Both the position numbers and the translations under genes were made by a program. Shown piece by piece: positions 1-15,535 of a DNA stretch of 45,417 nt. The notes under the pieces are model-generated. The model saw only the letters and a list, made by a program, of their open reading frames with translations. It was not told the DNA's origin and ran no database searches. The stretch spans positions 1-45,417 of the forward strand of contig JAUXGL010000009.1 of the NCBI GenBank assembly GCA_030622135.1. Direction: 5' to 3'. The DNA comes from Deltaproteobacteria bacterium. GTDB lineage: Bacteria > Myxococcota > B64-G9. Numbering within the stretch: position 1 is the first letter of the stretch; each line of letters opens with the position of its first letter.

Positions 1-96
1 ACCACGCCGATAGCGATGGAGAAAGAGTTGCGGTTCGCCATTCGCGAGGGCGGCCGGACGGTGGGCGCCGGCGTGATCACCGAAATTATCGAGTAA
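1..96 (+). CDS. tuf: Elongation factor Tu, 3' end only (first tuf copy)
   Basis: These are the last 31 codons plus TAA of EF-Tu; the rest lies left of the window. EF-Tu is the GTPase that delivers aminoacyl-tRNA to the ribosome. The piece includes the conserved domain 3 ending with [14 protein letters not shown]. It matches bases 15114-15209 of the complete tuf downstream at 94 of 96 positions; the two changes are a silent ATC/ATT and the stop codon (TAA here, TAG there). Such identity suggests recent duplication or ongoing gene conversion. rpmG follows after 4 bases, the common tuf-rpmG-tRNA-secE-nusG order. Confidence 0.97.
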   Translation, partial: TTPIAMEKELRFAIREGGRTVGAGVITEIIE

Positions 97-100
97 TCAA

Positions 101-253
101 ATGAACCGGGTAATCGTCACATTGGAGTGCAAGGAGTGCAAGAACCGCAACTACACGACCACACGCAACAAGCGGAAGCACTCGGACAAATACAAGATGA
201 AGAAGTACTGCCGCTTTTGCCAGCGGCACACCGATCACAAGGAGTCTAAGTAG
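101..253 (+). CDS. rpmG: 50S ribosomal protein L33
   Basis: A 50-residue protein of the large ribosomal subunit, the usual L33 length. It begins [20 protein letters not shown] and carries two CxxC pairs (CKEC near residues 10-13 and CRFC near 37-40), so it is the zinc-ribbon form of L33 rather than a cysteine-free form. It lies 4 bases after tuf and is probably translated from the same message. The 119 bases that follow hold a hairpin repeat and lead into tRNA-Trp. Confidence 0.95.
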   Translation: MNRVIVTLECKECKNRNYTTTRNKRKHSDKYKMKKYCRFCQRHTDHKESK

Positions 254-261
254 TTTACGCA

Positions 262-347
262 GTGCCCGTCATAGAAGCTAATTTGCGAGGACGGGCACTA
301 CGAAGTCATTGGGTTTTTGTTGGTGTTCGCGATGTTTAGAGGTGGAC
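262..347 (+). repeat. Two-hairpin intergenic element, copy 1 (rpmG-tRNA spacer)
   Basis: A 9-bp perfect stem (GTGCCCGTC 262-270 with GACGGGCAC 290-298) is followed by a linker with TCATTGGGTTTTTGTT and a second stem (GTTCGC 325-330 with GTGGAC 342-347, using G-U pairs). A second copy at 18195-18281 is about three quarters identical by hand alignment. Stem 1, the linker and the 3' end are conserved, while the stem 1 loop differs. Both copies are on the coding strand directly after a ribosomal protein gene. The T-rich run lies well past the stem, so this is not a standard terminator. It could be a cis-regulatory or processing structure, or a small dispersed repeat. Confidence 0.7.
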
Positions 348-372
348 ATCGAGTAGTCCCGGCTGGTATTGC

Positions 373-445
373 GGGTCAGTAGCTCAAGTGGTAGAGCAAC
401 GGTCTCCAAAACCGTGGGCTGAGGGTTCAAGTCCTTCCTGGCCCG
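373..445 (+). tRNA. tRNA-Trp (anticodon CCA)
   Basis: A full cloverleaf can be drawn. The acceptor is GGGTCAG with CTGGCCC, the D arm is GCTC/GAGC, and the anticodon arm is ACGGT-CTCCAAA-ACCGT with anticodon CCA. The T arm is GAGGG-TTCAAGT-CCTTC, and discriminator base G at 445 is as expected for tRNA-Trp. The 3' CCA is not encoded (TAGCA follows). tRNA-Trp between tuf/rpmG and secE is a very common bacterial arrangement. Confidence 0.95.
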
Positions 446-467
446 TAGCACGGACGAAGGAGTTGAG

Positions 468-869
468 ATGAACTCCAACCGCAGGTGGGTGGCAATGTCG
501 TTTTTGGCATTCGGGGCTCTTTTGTGGGTTCTGACCACCAAGCTCATTGCCACCATGATGGTATGGTTCGGGATCGAGGAGTTTGATTTCCACCTGGTGG
601 GCGAGCGCTTCACCCTCACGACCTTGGTTGGGCTGCTGATCGGAGGGTTCGCTGCCCTGTACGGCTATCGACACCCGACACTCTCGACTCTCATGAACGA
701 GGTCGTGGTGGAGCTGAAGAAGGTGACCTGGCCCACCGGAAAGGAGACCCGCAGCGCCACTGTGGTGGTAATCATCACGGTGTTTATCATGGCCTTATTC
801 CTGGGAGTTTTCGACCTTTTTTGGTCGAAGTTCATGGATGCCCTATACCCGAGTTCTCAGGCCGGATAG
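468..869 (+). CDS. secE: Preprotein translocase subunit SecE
   Basis: SecE of the SecYEG inner-membrane protein channel, 133 residues. This is the longer, probably three-helix form as in E. coli (127 residues), not the ~60-residue single-helix form. Hydrophobic segments lie at about residues 8-32, 48-66 and 98-120. The family signature is the amphipathic stretch ELKKVTWPTGKET just before the last helix. An AGGAG site at 459-463 sets the ATG. It follows tRNA-Trp by 22 bases and precedes nusG. Confidence 0.95.
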   Translation: MNSNRRWVAMSFLAFGALLWVLTTKLIATMMVWFGIEEFDFHLVGERFTLTTLVGLLIGGFAALYGYRHPTLSTLMNEVVVELKKVTWPTGKETRSATVVVIITVFIMALFLGVFDLFWSKFMDALYPSSQAG

Positions 870-968
870 GCACGTCGCACCAGACCCATAAGGATGCCTC
901 GGTTTCCGGGACCCGTGCCGGCGGCGGGCAGGGGACGCGCGAACGGCATCATGGAGTACCTGAAGATT

Positions 969-1709
969 ATGAGTGAAGAGGGACACGAAGATATCGAGCA
1001 GACCGAGCAGGTAATCGAAGAGGCTTCCGCCTCCGCTGAAGCTACGGCGGACGGGTCCGCCGTAGGGACTGCCGAAGGGTCCGCCGAAGGGACTGCCGAA
1101 GGGACTGCCGAAGGGTCTGCCGAAGGGTCCGCCGAAGGGTCCGCCGAAGGGACTGCCGAAGCGGCCGCAGATACGGGACCGCCCAAGAAGTGGTACGTGG
1201 TTCACACCTACTCGGGGTACGAGAACAAGGCCAAGAAGACCCTGGAAGAGCGTATCAAGCGGGAAAAGCTCGACGACCACTTCAGCCGGGTCCTGATTCC
1301 CACCGAGGAAGTGGTGGAGATGAGACGGGGAAAGCGGCGGACCTCCAAGCGTAAGTTTTTTCCAGGTTACATGCTGGTGCAGATGACCATGACTGAGGCC
1401 ACCTGGTATTTGGTCAAGTCCACGCCGAAGATTACCGGCTTCGTGGGTGATTCCACCAAGCCGTTTCCGGTGCCGGACGATGAAGTAGCGCGTATCACCA
1501 ACCAGATCGCCGAAGGGGCCGAGCGGGTCATCCCCAAGGTAATTTTCGAGAAGGGAGATTCCGTCCGGGTGGTGGACGGGCCCTTCGCCAACTTCAACGG
1601 CGTGGTCGAGCAGGTGGATCCGGAGAAGGGAAAGCTGCGGGTGTTGGTGAGCATTTTTGGACGGGCGACGCCGGTGGAGATGGATTTCGTTCAGGTGGAC
1701 AAGACGTGA
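969..1709 (+). CDS. nusG: Transcription termination/antitermination factor NusG with a Gly-Ser-Ala-Glu repeat N-terminus
   Basis: NusG binds RNA polymerase, affects pausing and Rho termination, and couples to S10. The NGN domain begins at [17 protein letters not shown] and includes [10 protein letters not shown]. The C-terminal KOW domain contains [18 protein letters not shown], and the end [15 protein letters not shown] is typical. The odd part is the N-terminus: about 70 acidic, low-complexity residues before the NGN domain, with nine Gly-(Ser/Thr)-Ala-(Glu/Val) units encoded at 1053-1160. The start is uncertain. ATG 969 ([11 protein letters not shown]) has GGAG at 953-956, a rather long 12-base spacing; ATG 951 or 894 would lengthen the same frame. 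Either way the protein is well above the family's usual ~180 residues. Confidence 0.93.
   Translation: MSEEGHEDIEQTEQVIEEASASAEATADGSAVGTAEGSAEGTAEGTAEGSAEGSAEGSAEGTAEAAADTGPPKKWYVVHTYSGYENKAKKTLEERIKREKLDDHFSRVLIPTEEVVEMRRGKRRTSKRKFFPGYMLVQMTMTEATWYLVKSTPKITGFVGDSTKPFPVPDDEVARITNQIAEGAERVIPKVIFEKGDSVRVVDGPFANFNGVVEQVDPEKGKLRVLVSIFGRATPVEMDFVQVDKT
1053..1160 (+). repeat. 12-base tandem repeat inside nusG (nine units)
   Basis: Nine consecutive 12-base units of the pattern GGG(T/A)C(C/T)GCCGAA, the first ending GTA, encode Gly-Ser/Thr-Ala-Glu(Val). They lie in the unstructured N-terminal extension of NusG. The period is a multiple of three, so changes in copy number keep the frame. Confidence 0.95.
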
Positions 1710-1725
1710 GTGTGGAGTAGGAGCC

Positions 1726-2151
1726 ATGGCAAAGAAAATAATCGGAACAATCAAACTCCAGGTACCGGCCGGGCAGGCCAATCCGTCTCCCCCCGTGGGT
1801 CCGGCGCTGGGCCAGCACGGCGTGAACATCATGGAGTTCTGCAAATCCTTCAACTCCAGAACCCAGCAGCAGGCGGGCCTGATTATCCCGGTGGTGATCA
1901 CGGTGTACCAGGATCGATCCTTCACCTATATCACCAAGACGCCGCCGGCCTCGGTGCTCTTGAAGAAAGCCGCCAAGATCGAGAAGGGTAGCCACAACCC
2001 GGGCAAAGACGAAGAGGGTCGGGTGACTCGCTCCCAGGTTCGTGAGATTGCCGAGCTGAAGATGGCGGACCTGAACGCCAACGATGTCGAGGCGGCCATG
2101 AAGATCATCGAGGGCACGGCCCGAAGCATGGGAATGAAGGTAGCGGACTAA
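1726..2151 (+). CDS. rplK: 50S ribosomal protein L11
   Basis: L11, 141 residues, the usual length. It binds 23S rRNA at the GTPase-associated centre with L10 and L12, where EF-Tu and EF-G act. It starts [20 protein letters not shown] and contains the family motif [19 protein letters not shown]. The C-terminal RNA-binding domain ends with [10 protein letters not shown]. The start is set by GGAG at 1714-1717. It follows nusG by 16 bases and precedes rplA, as in most bacteria. Confidence 0.97.
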   Translation: MAKKIIGTIKLQVPAGQANPSPPVGPALGQHGVNIMEFCKSFNSRTQQQAGLIIPVVITVYQDRSFTYITKTPPASVLLKKAAKIEKGSHNPGKDEEGRVTRSQVREIAELKMADLNANDVEAAMKIIEGTARSMGMKVAD

Positions 2152-2217
2152 CTCTGTTGGCAGGAGCAGGGGCCGGCCCGAGAGCCCCACTGCGCGGACT
2201 GCCGGGAGGTATTTAAG

Positions 2218-2928
2218 ATGCCGAGACATGGAAAAAAGTACCGGGCTTCTCGTGAAAAGGCGGATCGCCTCAAGCGCTACCCGGTGGAGGAAGGGTTTTC
2301 GATGGTCAAGGCGATGGCCTCGGCCAAGTTTGACGAGACCGTGGACGTGGCCATCAACCTGGGTGTCAACCCGAAGTATTCCGATCAGATGGTGCGCGGC
2401 GCGGTAGTGCTCCCGCACGGAACCGGCAAGTCCGTCCGGGTGGCCGTGTTCGCCAAGGGCGATAAGGCCAAGGAGGCCGAGGAGGCCGGAGCCGAAATCA
2501 TCGGGGCGGAGGACTTGGCGGAGAAGATCCAGGGCGGATTCCTCGGTTTCGACAAGGCCATTGCCACGCCGGACATGATGAAGGTGGTGGGCAAGTTGGG
2601 AAAGATCCTGGGTCGGCGCGGGCTGATGCCCAATCCCAAGGTGGGGACGGTGACCTTCGAGATCGGCAAGGCGGTGAAGGAGACCAAGGCGGGCAAGGCG
2701 GAGTTTAGAGTGGAAAAGGAGGGGATTCTCCACGTTCCCGTCGGGAAGGCGTCGTTTGGCGTGGAGCAACTCAAAGAGAACCTGGCGGCTCTGGTCGAGG
2801 CGGTAATGAAGGCCAAGCCGTCCTCGGCCAAGGGCGCCTACCTGAAGGCGGCGGCGATCTCCAGCACCATGGGTCCTGGAGTGAAGTTGGACGTGAATGA
2901 CCTCGTGGCGCTCGCGGCGCGAGGATGA
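2218..2928 (+). CDS. rplA: 50S ribosomal protein L1
   Basis: L1, 236 residues, forms the mobile L1 stalk by the ribosomal E site; in many bacteria it also represses the L11-L1 message. Family motifs include the central [16 protein letters not shown] and a C-terminal segment ending [21 protein letters not shown] at 2204-2209 precedes the ATG. The 66-base spacer after rplK could carry an L1 autoregulatory site, but I could not draw one with confidence. The 188 bases after it hold the L10-type leader. Confidence 0.97.
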   Translation: MPRHGKKYRASREKADRLKRYPVEEGFSMVKAMASAKFDETVDVAINLGVNPKYSDQMVRGAVVLPHGTGKSVRVAVFAKGDKAKEAEEAGAEIIGAEDLAEKIQGGFLGFDKAIATPDMMKVVGKLGKILGRRGLMPNPKVGTVTFEIGKAVKETKAGKAEFRVEKEGILHVPVGKASFGVEQLKENLAALVEAVMKAKPSSAKGAYLKAAAISSTMGPGVKLDVNDLVALAARG

Positions 2929-2941
2929 AGTTTTTCCGGTC

Positions 2942-3100
2942 AAAGACAGCAGGTCCCGGGCGCATCCCGGGGTAATGGTTGCTTGCGCCGCCGCCTGCCG
3001 AGACAGGGAATGTGATGGTAAATACGCACACATTCTTTCCCTTGCTTCTTTGCCGGGGGTGCACGGTTCGGTCCCTGTATTAAGGCTCTGGGGCTTGGAA
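2942..3100 (+). promoter_or_regulatory. Probable L10 leader before rplJ
   Basis: The 188-base rplA-rplJ spacer is structured. GCAGG (2949-2953) can pair with CCTGC (2994-2998), enclosing a hairpin of CCCGGG 2955-2960 with CCCGGG 2966-2971. The segment CCTGCCGAGACAGG at 2994-3007 resembles the conserved part of known L10 leaders, where the L10(L12)4 complex binds and represses rplJL. In addition, ACAGGGA (3003-3009) is perfectly complementary to TCCCTGT (3072-3078), a possible second long-range stem. Placement is exactly as in the known family; exact limits are my estimate. Confidence 0.6.
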
Positions 3101-3116
3101 AAGGAGGTGATGGAAC

Positions 3117-3659
3117 GTGGAAGAGAAAAAGAAAAGCGCGGGTAGGCAGAGGCGGTCGGAGGAGATCGCGGCGCTGAAATCCCTGTTCGAGAGCGTTCAG
3201 GGCGGCGTGCTGGCCGACTACCGCGGTCTCAACGTGGAACAGATCTCCGATCTGAGGCGACGCTTCAGGGCGCGGGGTGTCGATTACAAGGTGGTCAAGA
3301 ATACCCTGACCCGCATCGCCGTGGGAGAGACGGTCTATAAGGATCTGGAAAAGCTGCTTTCGGGTCCCACCGGCATCGCCTTTACCCTGGGAGATCCCAT
3401 TGCGCCCGCGCAGGTGGCGGTGGAGTTTTCCAAGGAGCATGAATCCCTGGAGGTAAAAGGCGGGTTCATGGAAGGCCAGGTGTTGTCGGAGGCGGAGGTT
3501 CGCGAGGTCTCCCAATTGTCCGGGGTGAAGGAGTTGAAAGCCCGGTTCCTGGCGACACTCAACGGGCCCGCCCAGAAGATCCTGGGCGTGCTCAACGCGG
3601 CGCCGCAGAAGTTCCTGGGCGTGCTGATGGCCCGTGCCGACCAGATGGAAAAGAGTTGA
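3117..3659 (+). CDS. rplJ: 50S ribosomal protein L10
   Basis: L10, 180 residues, is the base of the L12 stalk that recruits translation factors. Recognisable parts are LADYRGLNVEQISDLRR and YKVVKNTLTRIA near the N-terminus, then the helix ending MARADQM that binds L12 dimers. The start is GTG, fixed by a full AAGGAGGTGA at 3101-3110, six bases upstream. An ATG at 3109 opens only a short frame and is rejected. Expression is probably under the L10-type leader just upstream. Confidence 0.96.
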   Translation: MEEKKKSAGRQRRSEEIAALKSLFESVQGGVLADYRGLNVEQISDLRRRFRARGVDYKVVKNTLTRIAVGETVYKDLEKLLSGPTGIAFTLGDPIAPAQVAVEFSKEHESLEVKGGFMEGQVLSEAEVREVSQLSGVKELKARFLATLNGPAQKILGVLNAAPQKFLGVLMARADQMEKS

Positions 3660-3692
3660 GAACAACACGGATCGAAACCGAGCGCCGCAAAA

Positions 3693-3723
3693 AGCGTGGC
3701 ATACCAAAGGGCACGGCTACGCT
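3693..3723 (+). other. Hairpin in the rplJ-rplL spacer
   Basis: AGCGTGGC (3693-3700) pairs with GCTACGCT (3716-3723), eight pairs with one G-U. A second 6-bp stem, CCGCGA/TCGCGG, follows around 3730-3750. The 171-base spacer between rplJ and rplL is unusually long. There is no T-run, so neither is a simple terminator. The structures may act in processing or in setting the high L12:L10 ratio; that is inference. Confidence 0.45.
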
Positions 3724-3830
3724 GCGCTTCGCCGCGAGGCCGATTCGCGGGTGTCTGGAGATTTCGATGAGAGTTGAACCGAATGCAAACACTTTTGGCA
3801 TATCGGGTGCCTAGAAGGAGAAAGTTAGTC

Positions 3831-4208
3831 ATGGCAGAACTTACTACGGAACAATTGGCGGATCACCTGAGCGAGCTTACGGTGCTTCAGTTGAACGACT
3901 TGAGAAAAGCTCTGGAGGACAAGTGGGGCGTGGAAGCGGCCGCTCCCATGACCGCCATGGCCATGGGCGCGGCGCCCGTCGCCGAGGTGGAGGAGCAGAC
4001 CGAGTTCGACGTTATTCTCGAATCCTTCGGCGACGAGAAAATCAAGGTCATCAAGGCTGTGCGCGAGCTCACCGGGTTGGGTCTGAAGGATGCCAAGGAC
4101 GTGGTGGATGGTGCGCCTAAATCGGTGAAGGAGGGAGTGGACAAGGCCGCTGCCGAGGAAGCCAAGAAGAAGTTGGAAGAGGCGGGAGCCAAAGTAGCGC
4201 TGAAATAA
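3831..4208 (+). CDS. rplL: 50S ribosomal protein L7/L12
   Basis: L12, 125 residues, is the multicopy stalk protein that contacts EF-Tu, EF-G, IF2 and RF3. It has the N-terminal dimerisation helices, an Ala/Gly/Met hinge ([16 protein letters not shown]) and the C-terminal domain with [20 protein letters not shown] and [10 protein letters not shown]. The start is ATG 3831 with AGAAGGAGAA at 3813-3822. The 159 bases after it carry hairpins shared with the rpsS-rplV spacer and lead to rpoB. Confidence 0.97.
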   Translation: MAELTTEQLADHLSELTVLQLNDLRKALEDKWGVEAAAPMTAMAMGAAPVAEVEEQTEFDVILESFGDEKIKVIKAVRELTGLGLKDAKDVVDGAPKSVKEGVDKAAAEEAKKKLEEAGAKVALK

Positions 4209-4249
4209 TCCCGGCGATGTGGTGTTTTGTGATGTCTAGACACTTGAGA

Positions 4250-4340
4250 TGTCGAAACTCATCATCTTGAGTCGCACCTAAGTCTTTGGACGTTCGCAAA
4301 TCGGCCTTGTTCCGCGAAGTTTGCGGCGCCAGTTGTTTTT
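4250..4340 (+). promoter_or_regulatory. Structured rpoB leader with hairpins shared with the rplV leader
   Basis: The rplL-rpoB spacer holds ACTCA (4257-4261)/TGAGT (4268-4272) and CCGC (4312-4315)/GCGG (4323-4326), the latter with a 7-base loop. The rpsS-rplV spacer has the same two hairpins in the same order at 17678-17696 and 17740-17756. Matching flanks include GTCG(A/G)AACTCAT and AATCGG. In E. coli the rplL-rpoB spacer holds an attenuator and an RNase III site, so a control function is plausible but not shown. Confidence 0.5.
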
Positions 4341-4367
4341 GGGGTTTACCCTAACCAGGAGCAGTGC

Positions 4368-8495
<4,128 letters not shown>

Positions 8496-8510
8496 GAAAA
8501 GGAGATCGTC

Positions 8511-12674
<4,164 letters not shown>

Positions 12675-12775
12675 GAAATATGTCTTTTGTAATTGAGTGG
12701 TTACAAAGAAACACCGGGGTCTTCTGCCGGGGCCCCAGAAACAGGGGAAAAAAGAGTCTAAAGGGCGAAAACATC

Positions 12776-12804
12776 TTGACTTAAGGTTTTTGGAGACCTA
12801 AACT
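12776..12804 (+). promoter_or_regulatory. Predicted sigma-70-type promoter of the rpsL-rpsG operon
   Basis: TTGACT (12776-12781), a 17-base spacer and TAAACT (12799-12804) make a good match to the -35/-10 consensus. Transcription would start near 12811, at the base of the hairpin before rpsL. The site lies about 100 bases after rpoC. Confidence 0.6.
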
Positions 12805-12815
12805 CTCTGCTCCGT

Positions 12816-12857
12816 TTCCCCCCAAGATACCGCATGTTAGCTTTGCGGAGGGGGGAA
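12816..12857 (+). promoter_or_regulatory. Hairpin at the 5' end of the predicted rpsL mRNA
   Basis: TTCCCCCC (12816-12823) pairs perfectly with GGGGGGAA (12850-12857), enclosing an inner stem CCGCA (12830-12834)/TGCGG (12844-12848). It starts about five bases after the predicted transcription start and ends 14 bases before the rpsL ATG. The purine-rich strand of the stem adjoins the likely ribosome-binding region. It may stabilise the message or control translation of rpsL-rpsG. Confidence 0.6.
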
Positions 12858-12871
12858 GAGAGGTTCATTAG

Positions 12872-13243
12872 ATGCCGTCGATTAACCAGTTGGTACGCCG
12901 AGCCCGGAGATTGCAGAAGGATCGAACCAAGGCGCCGGCCATGAAGAAGTGTCCTCAAGTTAGGGGCGTGTGCGTTCGCGTTTATACCACCACACCCAAG
13001 AAGCCCAACTCCGCATTGAGGAAGGTGGCTCGGGTGCGCTTGACCAACGGTTTGGAAGTCACGTCCTATATTCCGGGCGTGGGTCACAATCTGCAGGAGC
13101 ATTCGGTGGTGCTCATCCGCGGGGGACGTGTCAAGGATCTACCGGGGGTACGTTACCACGTCATCCGGGGGACCCTGGATTCCGTCGGTGTCCAGGGCCG
13201 GAAGAAAAGCCGGTCGAAGTACGGTACCAAGCGCCCCAAGTAG
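12872..13243 (+). CDS. rpsL: 30S ribosomal protein S12
   Basis: S12, 123 residues, of the decoding centre. It starts [13 protein letters not shown] and contains both regions that govern accuracy and streptomycin response: [15 protein letters not shown] and [15 protein letters not shown], each with the wild-type lysine. The Asp that is often methylthiolated is present (KDLPG). The end [12 protein letters not shown] is typical. The gene follows its own predicted promoter and leader hairpin and precedes rpsG by 17 bases. Confidence 0.98.
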   Translation: MPSINQLVRRARRLQKDRTKAPAMKKCPQVRGVCVRVYTTTPKKPNSALRKVARVRLTNGLEVTSYIPGVGHNLQEHSVVLIRGGRVKDLPGVRYHVIRGTLDSVGVQGRKKSRSKYGTKRPK

Positions 13244-13260
13244 GGCCGGGAGTTTATTCG

Positions 13261-13731
13261 ATGTCTCGTCGTGGACAAATTATAAAGCGCAAGGTTCTGC
13301 CCGATCCCAAGTACCACGATCGGTTAGTGATGAAGTTCGTCAACAACCTCATGCACCGGGGAGAGAAGTCCTTGGCGGAGCGTATCTTTTACGGTGCGAT
13401 GGACGTCATCGAGCAGCGGACTCGAGAAGATCCACTAAAGCTCTTCAAGAGAGCTATGGATAGCGTAAAGCCGGTGATAGAGGTGAAGGCGCGTAGGGTG
13501 GGAGGTGCCACGTATCAAGTACCCGTGGAGATTCGCCCCTTGCGCCGGACGGCTCTAGCCATGCGGTGGCTCATTACCTATGCCCGAGCGCGGGGCGAGA
13601 AAACCATGATGGAGCGTTTGGCCGCCGAGTTGATCGATGCGGCAAACAATCGTGGGAGTTCCATCAAAAAGCGTGAAGATACCCACAAGATGGCCGAGGC
13701 GAACAAGGCGTTTGCCCACTACCGTTGGTGA
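13261..13731 (+). CDS. rpsG: 30S ribosomal protein S7
   Basis: S7, 156 residues, organises the head of the 30S subunit. It begins [20 protein letters not shown] and contains the conserved [12 protein letters not shown] and [16 protein letters not shown], ending NKAFAHYRW. In most bacteria fusA comes next; here 263 bases without a gene separate rpsG from tuf. A strong hairpin lies just past the stop codon. Confidence 0.98.
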   Translation: MSRRGQIIKRKVLPDPKYHDRLVMKFVNNLMHRGEKSLAERIFYGAMDVIEQRTREDPLKLFKRAMDSVKPVIEVKARRVGGATYQVPVEIRPLRRTALAMRWLITYARARGEKTMMERLAAELIDAANNRGSSIKKREDTHKMAEANKAFAHYRW

Positions 13732-13738
13732 CGGCCGA

Positions 13739-13760
13739 CATGGCGGCCCGAGCCGCCATG
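13739..13760 (+). terminator. Strong hairpin after rpsG, possible terminator
   Basis: CATGGCGGC (13739-13747), loop CCGA, GCCGCCATG (13752-13760): a perfect 9-bp GC-rich stem 7 bases after the rpsG stop. No clean T-run follows (GGATCTTTG), so it may be a weak or factor-assisted terminator or a 3'-end stabiliser. A separate promoter for tuf downstream would fit with transcription ending here. Confidence 0.45.
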
Positions 13761-13922
13761 GGATCTTTGAAAATCTTGAAGCGGGCGATCGTCGCTCTCG
13801 GGAATTTTCTCTGGGAGCTTGTCCTGACTGAGCCACCGCATCTCTGCAGATTTGATCAATTTAAAAATTGTTGCAGGTAGCGGATTGGGCGTCCAGGTAA
13901 AACTGCGGCGCACGGTCGGTGT

Positions 13923-13951
13923 TTGCTCGCTTGTAAGATGAGTTTTATATG
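13923..13951 (+). promoter_or_regulatory. Possible tuf promoter in the rpsG-tuf spacer
   Basis: TTGCTC (13923-13928), a 17-base spacer and TATATG (13946-13951) form a moderate -35/-10 match, 44 bases before the tuf ATG. The rest of the 263-base spacer (13732-13994) holds the rpsG hairpin and an inverted repeat CAATTT-AA-AAATTG near 13857-13870. I found no readable trace of fusA there. Confidence 0.4.
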
Positions 13952-13994
13952 GGTTTTTTGAATAACCCTTTTGAACAACCCTAAGGAGTATCAG

Positions 13995-15209
13995 ATGGCC
14001 AAGGAGAAATTCAAGAGGACCAAGCCGCACGTGAACGTGGGGACGATTGGGCACGTGGATCACGGGAAGACCACGTTGACCTCGGCGATCACCAAGGTGC
14101 AGGAGGGGAAAGGGCTGGCGCAGTTCCAGTCGTACGAGCAGGTGGCCAAGGCATCCATCGCCCAGGGGCGGCGTAACGAGATGAAGATATTGACGATAGC
14201 GACGAGTCACGTGGAGTACGAGACGGAGAAGCGGCACTACGCGCACGTGGACTGTCCCGGGCACGCTGACTACATCAAGAACATGATCACCGGGGCGGCG
14301 CAGATGGACGGTGCGATCTTGGTGGTGAGCGCGGAAGACGGACCCATGCCGCAGACGCGGGAGCACATCTTGTTGGCGCGGCAGGTGAACGTGCCGGCGA
14401 TGGTGGTGTTCTTGAACAAGGCTGACGCGGTGGACGACAACGATCTATTGGAACTGGTGGAGTTGGAGGTGCGGGATCTGTTGACCGTGTACAAGTTCCC
14501 CGGGGACAAGATACCGGTGGTAACCGGGAGCGCGCTGAAGGCGATACAGTGTGGGTGCGGGAAAGAAGACTGCGAGTGGTGCGGGCAGATCGGGAAGTTA
14601 TTAAAGGCGATGGACGAGTCGATCCCTGAGCCGGTGCGAGCGACGGACAAGCCGTTTTTGTTGCCGGTGGAGGACGTTTTTTCGATATCCGGGCGTGGGA
14701 CGGTGGCGACGGGGCGAGTGGAGCGAGGGATTGTAAAGGTTGGGGAGACGGTGGAGATAGTGGGGTTCAAGGAGACGACGAGCACGGTGGTGACGGGTGT
14801 GGAGATGTTCCGCAAGCTATTGGACGAGGGGCGCGCGGGAGACAACATCGGGTGTTTGCTGCGCGGGGTCAAGCGAGAGGATGTAGAGCGGGGGCAGGTG
14901 CTTGCGCAGCCGAAGAGTATTCATCCGCACACGAAGTTCAGGGCGGAGGTGTATGTGTTGACGAAGGAGGAGGGGGGACGGCACACGCCGTTTTTCAAGG
15001 GGTACCGGCCGCAATTTTACTTCCGGACGACGGACGTGACCGGGACGGTGGAGTTGCCGGAGGGAGTGGAGATGGTAATGCCGGGGGACAACACCAACAT
15101 GAAAGTCGAGTTGACCACGCCGATAGCGATGGAGAAAGAGTTGCGGTTCGCCATTCGCGAGGGCGGCCGGACGGTGGGCGCCGGCGTGATTACCGAAATT
15201 ATCGAGTAG
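13995..15209 (+). CDS. tuf: Elongation factor Tu (complete second copy, atypical switch I)
   Basis: EF-Tu, 404 residues (usual 394-400), delivers aminoacyl-tRNA to the ribosome. G motifs: GHVDHGKTT near residue 19 (P loop), DCPGHADY (with the catalytic His) and NKADAVDD. Domains 2 and 3 are standard ([27 protein letters not shown]). Two parts are unusual. Switch I reads [15 protein letters not shown] around residues 58-72 in place of the common KARGITI; the Mg2+-binding Thr is kept (T67) but Arg-Gly is not. A cysteine cluster C186-G-C188 ... C193-E-W-C196 sits at the end of domain 1. AAGGAG at 13982-13987 sets ATG 13995. rpsJ follows after 7 bases; fusA is missing upstream. Confidence 0.97.
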   Translation: MAKEKFKRTKPHVNVGTIGHVDHGKTTLTSAITKVQEGKGLAQFQSYEQVAKASIAQGRRNEMKILTIATSHVEYETEKRHYAHVDCPGHADYIKNMITGAAQMDGAILVVSAEDGPMPQTREHILLARQVNVPAMVVFLNKADAVDDNDLLELVELEVRDLLTVYKFPGDKIPVVTGSALKAIQCGCGKEDCEWCGQIGKLLKAMDESIPEPVRATDKPFLLPVEDVFSISGRGTVATGRVERGIVKVGETVEIVGFKETTSTVVTGVEMFRKLLDEGRAGDNIGCLLRGVKREDVERGQVLAQPKSIHPHTKFRAEVYVLTKEEGGRHTPFFKGYRPQFYFRTTDVTGTVELPEGVEMVMPGDNTNMKVELTTPIAMEKELRFAIREGGRTVGAGVITEIIE

Positions 15210-15216
15210 GGCTATT

Positions 15217-15525
15217 ATGAACATTCAGAAAATCAGAATTAGGCTGAAAGCTTACGATCACAAACTGCTGGATCAGTCGTCCCGCGAGATCGGCGATACC
15301 GCCCGCCAGACCGGAGCGAAGGTGTCGGGTCCCATTCCCCTGCCGACCAGGATCAGCCGCTACACGGTCCTGCGCTCGCCCCATGTCGATAAGAAGTCCC
15401 GCGAACAGTTCGAGATCCGGATTCACAGGCGCCTGCTCGACATTCTCGAGCCCACCCAGCAGACCCTGGATGCCCTGATGAAGCTGGATCTTTCCGCCGG
15501 CGTCGACGTAGAGATTCGTACATAG
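15217..15525 (+). CDS. rpsJ: 30S ribosomal protein S10
   Basis: S10, 102 residues, of the 30S head; it is also the partner of NusG/NusB in antitermination. It starts [20 protein letters not shown] and contains [21 protein letters not shown] and the end [15 protein letters not shown]. The Shine-Dalgarno is weak (GTAGGG within the tuf stop region), which suggests translational coupling to tuf. In nearly all bacteria rplC is next; here rplD starts 10 bases later. Confidence 0.97.
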   Translation: MNIQKIRIRLKAYDHKLLDQSSREIGDTARQTGAKVSGPIPLPTRISRYTVLRSPHVDKKSREQFEIRIHRRLLDILEPTQQTLDALMKLDLSAGVDVEIRT

Positions 15526-15535
15526 GGAGTTCGTA

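Noticed and set aside
254..372. Rho-independent terminator after rpmG
   Set aside because: The 9-bp stem is strong, but the T-run starts about 15 bases past it, outside normal terminator spacing, and tRNA-Trp/secE follow on the same strand. I kept it as a repeat element.
1053..1160. CRISPR or minisatellite of non-coding type
   Set aside because: The units are contiguous 12-mers with no spacers and are in frame in nusG.
843..1925. A 360-codon - strand frame with Gly-Phe-Pro repeats
   Set aside because: The repeats are the antisense reading of the nusG 12-base array.
1594..3033. A 479-codon open frame on the - strand
   Set aside because: It runs antisense through rplK and rplA, whose coding is certain. 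High GC gives long antisense frames; the product is His/Leu/Arg-rich with no domain.
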